The notes: a model not told the origin generated them from the sequence alone. A stretch of 59,814 nucleotides of DNA from an uncultured Bacilli bacterium (GCA_934095865.1 CAKOKU010000007.1:1-59814), one strand, 5' to 3'; counted from the stretch's first letter, positions 16,857-26,512 are shown. Numbers and translations are program-made.

Positions 16857-17243
16857 TTATTCGATGGTATTTAACATAGTTTCTAGTTGTTTATTGACAT
16901 TTTCTAGTGGTAATCTACTTAATTTATATTTAATTAAATCAATTTTTTTGTCTATTTCCACTTGAATTAAGGCATCTTTTAAATGTTTTTCATATGTATT
17001 TTTCTTTTTATAATCTTTTATACTTTCTAATGTATTTTTATAATATATTTCATAAGATATATTTAGTTCTTCTAACTTTTCAATTATTTTATCTATAATT
17101 GTACTTGGAAAACCGCATTTATCTTTTGTGCCTTCACGTACTAATTTATAATTGAAAATACTATGTAAAATATAAGCATCGTCATTATATGCTAAGACAA
17201 ACTTTCCATCATTTTTACATAATCTTAATATGTTTTTATTCAT
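16857..17243 (-). CDS. DGR accessory protein, MutS domain I-like (MSL)
   Basis: 128 aa. Residues about 17-66 (VLAYNDDAYILHSIF, then CGFPSTIIDKIIEKLEELNI and SYEIYY) follow the MutS N-terminal pattern: a short strand with DA, then a G-[IF]-P turn, then a long helix ending in a strand. A MutS-like (MSL) accessory gene is one of the accessory types I recall from DGR surveys. The C-terminal half is Lys/Glu-rich helix. GAGG lies before the ATG and the gene is 15 bp after the RT, so it is co-transcribed. The similarity is by eye and needs a profile search. Confidence 0.55.
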   Translation of the reverse strand: MNKNILRLCKNDGKFVLAYNDDAYILHSIFNYKLVREGTKDKCGFPSTIIDKIIEKLEELNISYEIYYKNTLESIKDYKKKNTYEKHLKDALIQVEIDKKIDLIKYKLSRLPLENVNKQLETMLNTIE

Positions 17244-17258
17244 AAAATTCCTCTTTTA

Positions 17259-18470
17259 TTATACTTTTCTTTCTTTAATACTATTTTCTATATTATTATA
17301 TTTTTTCTTCTTGTTATTTTTTTCTAAGACATCAAACCATTTATGTTTTCTTTTAAAAGAGCCACTGCAACAGTTATTTAGATATCCATTATAACTAGCT
17401 AATACACTAAGGTAATTATCTGGTTTTTGTTTTTCTAATCTATTTAATTTATGGATTATTCTTCTTTTAGTTTGACCATTTATTAATACTAGTAATCTTT
17501 TCTTTTTTAAGATAAAGCGGTATCCTAAAAAATTTAGGCCATCCTTCATGGATATTATTTTAGTTTTAGCATTTAGTTTCAAATTTAATTTAGCTACTTC
17601 TTTTTCAATTTCTTGTAAACAATATTTTAAATATTCTTTATCTGGATGAAATAAAATAAAGTCGTCCATATATCTTATGTAATATTTAATATGTAATTTT
17701 TCTTTAATAAAATGATCTAGGCTATTTAGGTAGAAAATAGCAAAAATTTGACTAGTCATATTACCTATTGGCAAGCCTTTTCCTGGTGAGTAATATGGGA
17801 TAGTATTAAGTTCTTCAAATCTTTTTTTGATATAAGGATTTTTAGAGCGACGTAGATAGTTACTTTCTTTATCTACTAGGTTTTTTATTTGATAATTAGT
17901 ATTATTTTGATATGTGGAATTTAAGATACTTTTAATAACCTTAATAATGTCTTCATTAGGAATAATTTTTTCTAATTTGGATATTAGAATTTCATGATCA
18001 ACATTATAAAAATATTTATGAATATCACACTTTAAAATATAGAAATTATCATATTTTCTTTTTAAATGATTGATATAATCTTTAGTATATTTTAAGCCTA
18101 ATTTTAAGCCTTTATCTTTTCTGGTTGCAACGTTCATATCAACTAATTTAGGTTCAATTATTGGTAACAATACATACTCACTAATCAGGTGATTTATGAC
18201 TTTATCAAAAATATTCTCGCTCATAATTATACGGTATTTTGGTTCTTTAACTAAGAATACGTTATAGTTGCTGTGAACATATTTTTTCTCTCTTAATGTG
18301 TTATAAATATTCATAATATTACTCATATAAAATTGTTCAAAATTAACTATTTTACTACGATGCTTAGTAGTTAATCTTACTTCATAATACATATTTTCAA
18401 TAAACTGGATATTTACTATATAATCGTATAAATTATTGTTCTTCGGCAGTAATGTTTTTGATAATTCCAT
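17259..18470 (-). CDS. DGR reverse transcriptase
   Basis: 403 aa. Palm motifs: catalytic Asp in LKCDIHKYFYNVDH (about 149), the GKGLPIGNMTSQ loop (231-241) and RYMDDF (266-271). The form IGxxxSQ replaces the QGxxxSP of retron and group II intron RTs and is diagnostic of DGR enzymes. There is no maturase or endonuclease domain, as expected. It overlaps avd by 38 bp and is followed by the MSL gene, then by the target gene. In known DGRs this enzyme with Avd makes adenine-mutagenised cDNA from a template RNA that replaces the VR. Confidence 0.95.
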   Translation of the reverse strand: MELSKTLLPKNNNLYDYIVNIQFIENMYYEVRLTTKHRSKIVNFEQFYMSNIMNIYNTLREKKYVHSNYNVFLVKEPKYRIIMSENIFDKVINHLISEYVLLPIIEPKLVDMNVATRKDKGLKLGLKYTKDYINHLKRKYDNFYILKCDIHKYFYNVDHEILISKLEKIIPNEDIIKVIKSILNSTYQNNTNYQIKNLVDKESNYLRRSKNPYIKKRFEELNTIPYYSPGKGLPIGNMTSQIFAIFYLNSLDHFIKEKLHIKYYIRYMDDFILFHPDKEYLKYCLQEIEKEVAKLNLKLNAKTKIISMKDGLNFLGYRFILKKKRLLVLINGQTKRRIIHKLNRLEKQKPDNYLSVLASYNGYLNNCCSGSFKRKHKWFDVLEKNNKKKKYNNIENSIKERKV

Positions 18471-18786
18471 AAGTTATTTTCCTTGCTTCAATTATTATAT
18501 TTGTTAGGCATTCTAGTTGATGTTTATTGATATATTTTTTATGATATGATTCCCTAACGTAATAATCATACATTGAGAGTTTGACAAGGTATTCAAATAA
18601 ATATTTGCCTTTAATTCGATTGGTCCTTTGCACGTTATAAGCAAAGATGTTTTCCATCATGTCATATTGACAGTCTTCTATATGTTTTTTTAAGTTACTT
18701 GCTTTCTTTGGAAAATTTGGCAATAAACGATTAAAGTAAGCCAGTGATTTTTCTGTTTCAGAAAGTAATCTAAACTTGTTTTCCAT
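18433..18786 (-). CDS. avd: DGR accessory variability determinant (Avd-like)
   Basis: 117 aa, all-helical, basic (FPKKASNLKKHIEDCQ, then RTNRIKGKYLFEYLVKLSMYDYYVRESYHKKYI). Length and pattern fit the four-helix Avd/bAvd family, which forms a pentameric barrel that binds the RT and template RNA. It is the first gene of the avd-RT-MSL operon, with AGAGGAGA before the start. Confidence 0.9.
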   Translation of the reverse strand: MENKFRLLSETEKSLAYFNRLLPNFPKKASNLKKHIEDCQYDMMENIFAYNVQRTNRIKGKYLFEYLVKLSMYDYYVRESYHKKYINKHQLECLTNIIIEARKITYGIIKNITAEEQ

Positions 18787-18820
18787 TATTATAATCTCCT
18801 CTACTATTAAGTTTCGCCTT

Positions 18821-18829
18821 ATTATACCA
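18821..18829 (-). promoter_or_regulatory. Promoter of the avd-RT-MSL operon
   Basis: Extended -10 TGGTATAAT on the minus strand (TATAAT at 18821-18826), 34 bp before the avd start. No strong -35 is seen. Confidence 0.7.
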
Positions 18830-18880
18830 TAGAAAAAAGCAAGATTTACTATTAATTGGTAATATTTGGTAATTAATTTG

Positions 18881-18914
18881 CAAAAAAAAAGACTAGAATT
18901 TTAATTTTCTAATC
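18881..18914 (-). terminator. Terminator of nfo
   Basis: Stem GATTAGAA/TTCTAGTC (18907-18914, 18891-18898) followed by a nine-T run on the minus strand, directly after the nfo stop. It separates nfo from the DGR operon. Confidence 0.8.
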
Positions 18915-18917
18915 GTT

Positions 18918-19817
18918 TTATTGATTTCTTATATCATTTATTAAGTTTGGATTAAATTGTTTAGATCTTATCATTTCTATTTCATATTTGTATGGAGGAT
19001 ATATTTTGGCTTTTTCGTCATCTTCTTTACAAACGTATGGAGTTTCTAGAATGAATGGAATATTTTTTAAATGTTCATTATAAATGACTCCTAATAAATT
19101 TTCAAAGCCAATAGTACCTATACCAATGTTTTCGTGACGGTCTTTTTCGGCTCCAATTGGATTTTTACTATCATTTACGTGTACACAGCCGATTCGATTT
19201 AAACCTATTTCTTTATCAAAAGCTGCTAGATATTCATCAAATTTAGCTATATCAACACCAGAATCGTTTAAATGACAAGTATCTAGGCACACTCCTAGTT
19301 TAGATGTATCTTTAACATTGGTAAAAATATATTTTAACTCTCCTAAATTAATGCCACACTCATTACCTTTACCCGCCATAGTTTCAATTAAGACTTTTAC
19401 GTTATAAGGGTTATCTAATAAGGCATCTAAAACTTTAACTATATTATCTAGACCTTCCTGTCTTGTTTGGCCGACAGCACTTCCTGGATGTAAGACCATT
19501 TTAGTTACTCCTAAAACACTACATCTATGGATTTCTTCTTTTAAAAAGGAAACGGCGAATTCACTTTTGATAGCATCATTAGTAGCTGGGTTTACAATAT
19601 ATGGAGCATGGCAAATAACATTATTAATATCAATATTATTAGCTTGCATCAAAGTATTAGCTTGCTCGATTAAGGAAGTATCTAATTCTTTACGAACTGT
19701 ATTCTGAGGTGCACCGGTATAAAACATAAATGTATTAGCCTTATATTTTAAGGCTTCCTTTACAGAACCTAGTAGTTGATCTTTACTAAATGAAACATTC
19801 GCACCAATTATAAGCAT
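18918..19817 (-). CDS. nfo: Endonuclease IV (AP endonuclease)
   Basis: 299 aa. TIM-barrel metal site residues are visible in CHAPYIVN, LHPGSAVG, IETMAGKGNECG, CLDTCHLN and VHVNDSKNPIGAEKDRHENIG, the standard three-zinc ligand set. It cuts abasic sites in base excision repair. Monocistronic between two terminators. Confidence 0.96.
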   Translation of the reverse strand: MLIIGANVSFSKDQLLGSVKEALKYKANTFMFYTGAPQNTVRKELDTSLIEQANTLMQANNIDINNVICHAPYIVNPATNDAIKSEFAVSFLKEEIHRCSVLGVTKMVLHPGSAVGQTRQEGLDNIVKVLDALLDNPYNVKVLIETMAGKGNECGINLGELKYIFTNVKDTSKLGVCLDTCHLNDSGVDIAKFDEYLAAFDKEIGLNRIGCVHVNDSKNPIGAEKDRHENIGIGTIGFENLLGVIYNEHLKNIPFILETPYVCKEDDEKAKIYPPYKYEIEMIRSKQFNPNLINDIRNQ

Positions 19818-19870
19818 GATTGTTACCTTCTTTCTTTTTTAATTTTAACAAATTTAGGTCAAAAGAAAAA

Positions 19871-19888
19871 GACTTAATTTAATAAGTC
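19871..19888 (-). terminator. Terminator of the pilin-like gene
   Basis: Stem GACTTA/TAAGTC with a T-rich tail on the minus strand, 19 bp after the stop codon. Confidence 0.7.
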
Positions 19889-19906
19889 CCGATCTTTAAC
19901 TAGTTA

Positions 19907-20500
19907 TTAGTTATCAAATAATGTTGCATAGTTACTAAATGCTGTACTTGAGTTGTTACCATTAGGAATTGTACATGCAGATTTAGTTAATGCAGTACCA
20001 TCATTATATTTACCTAAATTTTTACCAGTAGCACTTTCATATGTTTTTGTTGATAATCTACCAACTGATACAGCATCGATGGCATAGGCATCACCATTAG
20101 TCATTGAAACAATAATTTGATTTTTACCAGCATCTTGAGTTGGAATAAAGAGTTCGATTATTCCAGAATACTTGTCACCAACTTTTGATACAAGTTTATC
20201 TTTAACTAATTGGGCATATGATACGCAATAATAATCGTAATTTATTTGTCCAACCTTAACATTTTTAATCAATGACTTATCAGCACTCTTTGGCTCAGTA
20301 CCACTCATTTGAGCTGTTGTATAAGAAGTTTCAGCATATTGTGTAAAGCTTATAACTTCTGTTGTAAATGAGTCCTTTCTAGCTTGTTTCATCATACTAG
20401 TAACGTTTGGCATAGCTACTAAGGCAAGAACTGCTAAAATAACAATAACTGCTAGTAACTCAACTAATGTAAAACCCTTATTATTTAATACTTTCTTCAT
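19907..20500 (-). CDS. Type IV pilin-like prepilin (ComGC/pseudopilin type)
   Basis: 197 aa. N-terminal NNKGFTLVELLAVIVILAVLALVAMPNV is a classic class III signal with the Gly-Phe cleavage site and Glu+5, followed by a globular extracellular domain with two Cys. No assembly ATPase or prepilin peptidase is in the window, so its machine is encoded elsewhere. Such proteins work in DNA uptake or adhesion. AGGAGAG precedes the start. Confidence 0.88.
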   Translation of the reverse strand: MKKVLNNKGFTLVELLAVIVILAVLALVAMPNVTSMMKQARKDSFTTEVISFTQYAETSYTTAQMSGTEPKSADKSLIKNVKVGQINYDYYCVSYAQLVKDKLVSKVGDKYSGIIELFIPTQDAGKNQIIVSMTNGDAYAIDAVSVGRLSTKTYESATGKNLGKYNDGTALTKSACTIPNGNNSSTAFSNYATLFDN

Positions 20501-20616
20501 ATTACTCTCTCCTATATTAATAATTATACATTAGTGATTATTTTTTTTCAATAAAAATCTTTTTATTAGGCAAAGTTTTCATAAATTTTATATCTTATAG
20601 CATTGTGAAGATATTT

Positions 20617-20838
20617 TTATTTTATAGCACTTAATAAAGTACTAATTAAATCTATATTGTCTATGGTTTTACTAATTTTATCAGTTACACGTAAACTATA
20701 TTTATCTTTAAAATAATTGGTTAATTCCAAGTACTCATTAGGATTGCGATTAAGTCTTTTTATCCACCACGAATTTTCTTTTAAATAGGCATAATAATTC
20801 TTCGTGTTTTTGATTGTATATTGAGTTTCTAATTGCAT
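20617..20838 (-). CDS. YlbE-like protein
   Basis: About 73 aa from the ATG at 20838, which has GGTGG upstream; the frame extends eight codons into ylbD. The segment YLKENSWWIKRLNRNPNEY matches the YlbE-family pattern (R-x-P-x-W-Y-R-x-L-x-R-N-P). It lies just downstream of a ylbD-like gene, the same pairing as in Bacillus. Function unknown. Confidence 0.7.
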   Translation of the reverse strand: MQLETQYTIKNTKNYYAYLKENSWWIKRLNRNPNEYLELTNYFKDKYSLRVTDKISKTIDNIDLISTLLSAIK

Positions 20839-20851
20839 AAATCTACCACCA

Positions 20852-21226
20852 CTAATCGCCAAAAAATTTATCTAATGGTCGTGGACTAGTTGGGCCTTTA
20901 GGAATACTGTTAACATTAGTGGCACCTTTGGTGGTTAGTTCTTCAATAAAGCCTAGAGCTTTTTGGGCGGTTTTTATATGTTCTTGTAAGTTATTAATAT
21001 CTATATTTTTCATTAAGTCTTTTATACTTGTTGCTTGATTGGTATTTTGGCTTGTTTTCGTTTTGGCTTGATAATCTAAATATGGTTGCCACGCTGTACT
21101 ATCTTCTCCGTATATGTCGTATATTTCATATAAATTTTGGATTGAGACGTCTTTATTGTCATGTAAATAACTAGTTATATTAGGATTATTGCGTAGAAAA
21201 TTTTTAAACAATTCTTTTTTTTCCAT
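20852..21226 (-). CDS. YlbD-like putative coat protein
   Basis: 124 aa. N-terminal FKNFLRNNPNITSYLHDNKDVSIQNLYEIYDIYGED fits the YlbD family, annotated as a spore coat component in Bacillus. The middle is Thr/Gln/Asn-rich. With ylbE next to it the assignment is reasonable; a coat role in this organism is doubtful. Confidence 0.7.
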   Translation of the reverse strand: MEKKELFKNFLRNNPNITSYLHDNKDVSIQNLYEIYDIYGEDSTAWQPYLDYQAKTKTSQNTNQATSIKDLMKNIDINNLQEHIKTAQKALGFIEELTTKGATNVNSIPKGPTSPRPLDKFFGD

Positions 21227-21230
21227 TAGA

Positions 21231-21268
21231 AAATCACCTAATACATTTTATTATTGTTTAGGTGATTT
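21231..21268 (-). promoter_or_regulatory. Hairpin enclosing the ylbD ribosome binding site
   Basis: A perfect 11-bp stem (21231-21241 with 21258-21268). On the minus strand the 3' arm contains AGGTGA, the Shine-Dalgarno of ylbD, 5-6 nt before its ATG. The structure could repress translation of ylbD. It lies just downstream of parC and lacks a good T-run, so a terminator is less likely. Confidence 0.5.
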
Positions 21269-21291
21269 ATGTTAAAAATTAAAATTTATTA

Positions 21292-23838
21292 CTATATTTT
21301 AAATTCATCAAAGAAATCGGCTAGTGAAGCTTGTTCTTCTTTATGATTGGTTTCTGGTGTTGGTGATGTTGATGGCGTGATATTATCTATTTCTTCTTGA
21401 CTTTCTATGGAAGTATCAGAAGTTTTAACATCAGGAGTACTATTTTCTGTTATAGTTTCTTGAAAAACATCTTCAATTTTGTATTTGCTAATAGCACTTC
21501 CGGTTGATTTTAAATCTAAAATAGAAATATCACTGGCTTTTATTTTATCAATGCCACTGTCAAATTTTAAATATAGCTCATCTTTGCCATTTACTGGTAG
21601 GCACTTTATTATGCGGTAGTCAAATGATTTTACTTTTTTCATTAAACTACTACCCTTTTTAGCACGATTGTGAGTTTCTAATTCACTAATACGAATTCGT
21701 TTGGCAGTTTTATTATTAGTAAATATACATAAATATTCGCTATCATTTTGACAAATACCGGATACTAATTCATCATCTTTTAAACTAATACCCTTAACAC
21801 CAGATGCTCTTGGACCAACTATTGGAATTTCGTTAGTGTCAATATTTAAATAGAAGCCGCCTGCACTTACTAAAATAGTTCTTGGGGTACTGTAATTTAC
21901 GTTTATTATTTCGTCATCATCTTTTAGTTTGAAAGCCATCATGGCTTTAGAATATCTACTAACAATAAAGTCTTTAATGGTACTTTGTTTAACTAAGCCA
22001 TGTTTAGTAAAGAAAGTAATGTTTGCATCTTTGTTTTTAATAACAAAAGCCCCTACTATTTTTTCTGATTCACTTAAGCCAGTAACAAGATTATTAATAT
22101 GTTTACCTAGTTCTTTCCATTTTCCTTCAAAAATATTATGAACAGGAGTAAAAATATATTGACCTAAATTAGTAAATATTAAAATATTATCAAGAGTTGT
22201 TACTTCAAAACGGTATTTTAAGTAATCGCCTGGTTTTAATGTTGTTTCTTCGCCATTGCTAGAGCTGTAACTCTTTAATGATACTCGTTTTATGTAGCCT
22301 TCATTAGTAAGAGCAACTATAACATTTTCTTTAGCAATTAAATCAGTTGTATCTAATTTAATATCTGCAATTTCATCAACTATTTCTGTTCTTCTTGGGG
22401 TTGGATATTCTTTTTTAATTTTCTTTAACTCATATTTCATAACTTCTTTTAATTTCTCTTCGTTATTTAAAATTAGTTCTAAAGCTTCAATATATTTAAG
22501 TAAGTTAGTATGCTCTTCTTGAAGAGCTAAAACATCTGTGTTAGTAAGTCTGTATAACTGTAAGACAACAATAGCCTCAGCTTGTTCTTCATTAAAACCA
22601 AATTGTTTAATTAAGTTATCTTTGGCATCACTTTTATTTTTTGAAGCACGAATGACTTTTATTACTTCATCTAAAATATCCATCATCTTTAAGAAACCAT
22701 CAACTATATTAAGTCTTTTTTTATAGGCTGCTAAGTCAAACTTACTACGTCTAGTGATAACTTCTTTTTGGTGAGCTATATAAGCATCTAAAAGAGGAAT
22801 AATGCCAAGAGTCATTGGACGTTTGTTTACTATGGCTACCATATTATAATTATATGATACTTGTAAATCAGTATTTTTTAAAAGGTAATTAATAATTACT
22901 TGGCTATTAGCGTTAGCTTTTAAATCAATAGCAATGCGAATTCCTGTACGGTCTGTTTCATCTCTTACCTCTGCAATCCCATCGATTTTTTTATCAATAC
23001 GAATAGAATCTATTTTAGCTACTAACATAGCTTTGTTAACTTCAAAAGGAATTTCAGTAATAATTATTTGTTCTTTGCCTTTATTTTTTACGACTTCATA
23101 TTTACTTCTTACAACTACACGGCCACGGCCACTACTAAAGGCATCTATAATACCAGTTTTGCCCATACAAATACCGCCGGTTGGAAAATCTGGACCTTTT
23201 ACAATTTCAAGGATAGTTTCTAAGCGACAATTGGGATAGTCAATCCTCTTTATGGTGGCATCAATTACTTCACCTAAATTATGTGGTGGAATATTGGTGG
23301 CATAACCGGCAGAAATACCATTAGTACCATTAACTAAAAGAGCTGGAAATTTGGCAGGTAAAACTGTTGGTTCTAGTAAGGTATCATCAAAATTTGGCGC
23401 CCACTCAACAGTTCCTTTATCTAAATCCTTTAAAAGTTCATTACTTACTTTAGCTAAGCGTGCTTCTGTGTAACGGTAAGCGGCAGGTCCATCACCATCA
23501 ATTGAACCATTATTGCCATGGATATCTATTAATGGCACTGATTGTTTCCACCACTGTGACATACGAACCATGGCATCATAAACGGATGAATCACCATGAG
23601 GGTGAAATTTACCTAGAACATCCCCAACCGTTTTGGCACATTTCATATAGGCATGAGTAGAATCATTATGATTAATATACATATCATAAAGTATTCTTCT
23701 TTGAACGGGTTTTAAGCCATCACGAACATCAGGAATGGCACGATCTTGAATTATTTCTTTAGCATAAGCCCCAAAACGAAGGCCCATTATTTCTTCTAGA
23801 GCATATTCTTGAATTTTCTTTAAATTTTCATTCTGCAT
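21292..23838 (-). CDS. parC: DNA topoisomerase IV subunit A
   Basis: 848 aa. Breakage-reunion domain with KTVGDVLGKFHPHGDSSVYDAMVRM and catalytic Tyr about 123 in AAYRYTEARL. The C-terminal beta-pinwheel lacks a clear GyrA box (QRRGGRG; only HNRAKKGSS is seen). With the ParE-like partner 3 bp upstream, topoisomerase IV is preferred over gyrase. An acidic Thr/Ser/Glu-rich tail ends the protein. It decatenates chromosomes. Confidence 0.93.
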   Translation of the reverse strand: MQNENLKKIQEYALEEIMGLRFGAYAKEIIQDRAIPDVRDGLKPVQRRILYDMYINHNDSTHAYMKCAKTVGDVLGKFHPHGDSSVYDAMVRMSQWWKQSVPLIDIHGNNGSIDGDGPAAYRYTEARLAKVSNELLKDLDKGTVEWAPNFDDTLLEPTVLPAKFPALLVNGTNGISAGYATNIPPHNLGEVIDATIKRIDYPNCRLETILEIVKGPDFPTGGICMGKTGIIDAFSSGRGRVVVRSKYEVVKNKGKEQIIITEIPFEVNKAMLVAKIDSIRIDKKIDGIAEVRDETDRTGIRIAIDLKANANSQVIINYLLKNTDLQVSYNYNMVAIVNKRPMTLGIIPLLDAYIAHQKEVITRRSKFDLAAYKKRLNIVDGFLKMMDILDEVIKVIRASKNKSDAKDNLIKQFGFNEEQAEAIVVLQLYRLTNTDVLALQEEHTNLLKYIEALELILNNEEKLKEVMKYELKKIKKEYPTPRRTEIVDEIADIKLDTTDLIAKENVIVALTNEGYIKRVSLKSYSSSNGEETTLKPGDYLKYRFEVTTLDNILIFTNLGQYIFTPVHNIFEGKWKELGKHINNLVTGLSESEKIVGAFVIKNKDANITFFTKHGLVKQSTIKDFIVSRYSKAMMAFKLKDDDEIINVNYSTPRTILVSAGGFYLNIDTNEIPIVGPRASGVKGISLKDDELVSGICQNDSEYLCIFTNNKTAKRIRISELETHNRAKKGSSLMKKVKSFDYRIIKCLPVNGKDELYLKFDSGIDKIKASDISILDLKSTGSAISKYKIEDVFQETITENSTPDVKTSDTSIESQEEIDNITPSTSPTPETNHKEEQASLADFFDEFKI

Positions 23839-23841
23839 AAT

Positions 23842-25746
23842 CTAACCTCTATAATTATCTTCAAGAGTAAATTCAACATTTTCATCAATCCACTCTTTTC
23901 TTGGTTCTACTTTATCTCCCATTAATACTTCTACACGTTTTTGAGCTAAAGCAGCATCATTAATATTTACTCTAATTAATGTACGAGTTTCAGGGTTCAT
24001 GGTTGTTTCCCAAAGTTGTTCAGGGTTCATTTCACCTAAACCTTTGTATCTTTGAATTGTATACTTACCACTATTTTGTTCTTTGATTTCGTTTAATTCA
24101 TCATCAGAATAAGCATAAATTTGTTTTTTCCCGTAATCTAATTTATATAGTGGTGGCAAGGCAATATATAGTTTGCCAGCTTCAATAAGGCCACGCATAT
24201 AATGATAAAAAAACGTCAAAAGCAAAATTTGAATGTGAGCTCCATCGACATCAGCATCTGTCATAATAATGACTTTGTCATAGTTTGATTCACTAGCATC
24301 AAAATTAGTACCAACACCGGCGCCAATTGTATAGATTAGAGTATTTATTTCTTCGTTTTTATAAATATCTTCCATACTTGCTTTAGCAGTATTCAAAACT
24401 TTACCACGAAGAGGTAAAATAGCCTGGAATTTACGGTCACGTCCACCTTTAGCAGACCCACCGGCTGAATCTCCTTCGACTAAAAATAATTCATTTATTT
24501 TAGGATTTTTACTTTGCGCTGGGGCTAATTTCCCAGATAAGTTTTTCTCTTGTTTATTTTTAGTTTTACCATTTCGTGCTTCTTCACGGGCTTTTCTCGC
24601 AGCTTCACGAGCTATTTTACTTTTTTGAGCTTTCTCAATTATTGATAAAGCAATTTCTTTATTCTCTTCTAAAAAGAATTGTAAGTTTTCATAAACAACA
24701 TCATTAGTAGCAACTCTTGCTTCAGGAGTACCCAATTTACCTTTTGTTTGCCCTTCAAATTGCAATAGTTCTTCCGGAACCTTTAAATTAATAACAGCCG
24801 TTAAGCCTTCACGAACATCACTACCATCAAATAAAGTATCTTTGCCCTTTAATAAGTTATTTTGTTTAGCATAATCATTAAAAACTTTTGTTATGGCGGT
24901 TTTGAAACCTACTTCATGAGTTCCACCATCACCAGTTTTAACATTATTTACAAAGGAAAGAATTTCTTCACTATAAGAATTAGTATATTGCATGGCTATT
25001 TCGACTTCAATTTTTTGCTTTGTACCTTTGAAATTTATTACTTTATGTAATGGGGTTTTATTTTCATTCATATAGTCAATAAAAGAAACTAAGCCATTGT
25101 CATAAGAATATTTTACTTGTTTGTTATCTATTTCATCAACAACTTCAATAGTAAGGCCACTTAATAAAAATGCTTGTTCTTGCATACGTTCAGCAATAGT
25201 TGTAAACGAAAATTGGGTTGACTTAAATATCTCATCATCTGGTAAAAAAGTAACGGTTGTTCCTGTCTTGTTAGTTGTACCGATGGTATGAAGAGGAACG
25301 TCAACATGGCCACCATCTTTAAAACGAATGTTAGATATTAAGCCATCACGGTAAATAGTAACATCCATTCTTTTTGATAAAGCATTAACAACGGAAGCAC
25401 CTACACCATGTAAGCCACCAGATACTTTGTAACCAGCTTCGGCAAATTTACCACCAGCATGAAGAATAGTATAAATAACTTCGGGAGTACTTTTACCAGA
25501 TTCATGCATACCAATTGGAACACCACGCCCATGATCACTTACTGTAACAGAGCCATCTTTATTTAAAGAAATTTTGATGTAATTGCCATAACCATTAATA
25601 ACTTCATCAATGCCATTATCAACAATTTCCCATACTAAATGATGTAGTCCTCTCTTATCAGTAGAGCCAATATACATACCCGGTCTTTTTCTTACTGCCT
25701 CTAATCCTTCTAAGATTTTGATACTCGATTCATCATACTTTACCAT
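23842..25746 (-). CDS. parE: DNA topoisomerase IV subunit B
   Basis: 634 aa from the ATG at 25746 (MVKYDESSI), which has GGTGA upstream; a TTG four codons earlier is less likely. GHKL ATPase: EIVDNGIDEV, DHGRGVPIG and GGLHGVGASVVNA; TOPRIM: LFLVEGDSAGG and MTDADVDGAH. EGQTKGKLGTPEA is the ParE form. In an operon with parC. Confidence 0.94.
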   Translation of the reverse strand: MVKYDESSIKILEGLEAVRKRPGMYIGSTDKRGLHHLVWEIVDNGIDEVINGYGNYIKISLNKDGSVTVSDHGRGVPIGMHESGKSTPEVIYTILHAGGKFAEAGYKVSGGLHGVGASVVNALSKRMDVTIYRDGLISNIRFKDGGHVDVPLHTIGTTNKTGTTVTFLPDDEIFKSTQFSFTTIAERMQEQAFLLSGLTIEVVDEIDNKQVKYSYDNGLVSFIDYMNENKTPLHKVINFKGTKQKIEVEIAMQYTNSYSEEILSFVNNVKTGDGGTHEVGFKTAITKVFNDYAKQNNLLKGKDTLFDGSDVREGLTAVINLKVPEELLQFEGQTKGKLGTPEARVATNDVVYENLQFFLEENKEIALSIIEKAQKSKIAREAARKAREEARNGKTKNKQEKNLSGKLAPAQSKNPKINELFLVEGDSAGGSAKGGRDRKFQAILPLRGKVLNTAKASMEDIYKNEEINTLIYTIGAGVGTNFDASESNYDKVIIMTDADVDGAHIQILLLTFFYHYMRGLIEAGKLYIALPPLYKLDYGKKQIYAYSDDELNEIKEQNSGKYTIQRYKGLGEMNPEQLWETTMNPETRTLIRVNINDAALAQKRVEVLMGDKVEPRKEWIDENVEFTLEDNYRG

Positions 25747-25892
25747 TTTAATCACCAACTAATACATTAACATAAAAATTCGATTTTAGCTAGGTTCTAT
25801 GGGAAATTTCTAGCAATTTTAACTGATAATTTCCCTCTTTTTTGCCTTAATTTGGCCAATTTGTAGTCTTAGGTGGAACGTCTTTTTTAAAA

Positions 25893-26255
25893 TTATTCTT
25901 CAGTTTCGGTATCATTATTGGTAAGTGGTGGAACTCGTTTTGATGATAGAAAAGTGATTTTTTCAGCCACTACTTCAGTAATGCTTTTATTATTGCCTTC
26001 AGTATCAACATAATTACTTACTTGCAATCTTCCTTTTATAGCCACTAAATCGCCTGTTTTACAGTATTCATTAGTAGTTGCAGCTATATTATTCCACATT
26101 ACTACTCTGATAAAATCGGTATCATAGATACCATCAATATTTTTAAATTTTCTTTGTACCGCTAGCGTTATAATTGCTCGTTTATGGTTATTTTCAGTTG
26201 TAGCTATTTCTGGGTCTTTAGCTAAACGGCCAACTAATATTAATTCATTTAACAT
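25893..26255 (-). CDS. ssb: Single-stranded DNA-binding protein
   Basis: 120 aa with a full OB fold (MLNELILVGRLAKDPE, FIRVVMWNNIA, LVAIKGRLQVSNY). It ends in TETEE and lacks the linker and the DDDIPF-type tip that recruits repair partners. It is not in the rpsF-ssb-rpsR cluster, so it may be a second or specialised SSB (compare SsbB of competence). AGGAGG precedes the start. Confidence 0.9.
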   Translation of the reverse strand: MLNELILVGRLAKDPEIATTENNHKRAIITLAVQRKFKNIDGIYDTDFIRVVMWNNIAATTNEYCKTGDLVAIKGRLQVSNYVDTEGNNKSITEVVAEKITFLSSKRVPPLTNNDTETEE

Positions 26256-26512
26256 ACTAACCTCCTTTCGCTACATAACCTAACAAAAGTATGGGCTTTA
26301 AGTCAAAAAGCCATTTTTATTACAATAGATAGTATTAAATGTTTATTTTTAAACTTTAGCTTAGCCAAAATTATACTTTTAGAAATTATTAGTAAGAGAA
26401 AATAGAAATTTAGTTAATTTTTTATTTAAATAGTAATTTATGATAAATGAAGTTGGTAGATTAAGTTGATATTTTTTTGTTTTTGCTAACTTGATAACAA
26501 TTAAAAGAGGGC

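Noticed and set aside
17259..18470. Group II intron or retron RT
   Set aside because: No maturase or X domain, no intron RNA or msr-msd structure; the IGNMTSQ motif and adjoining avd fit a DGR.
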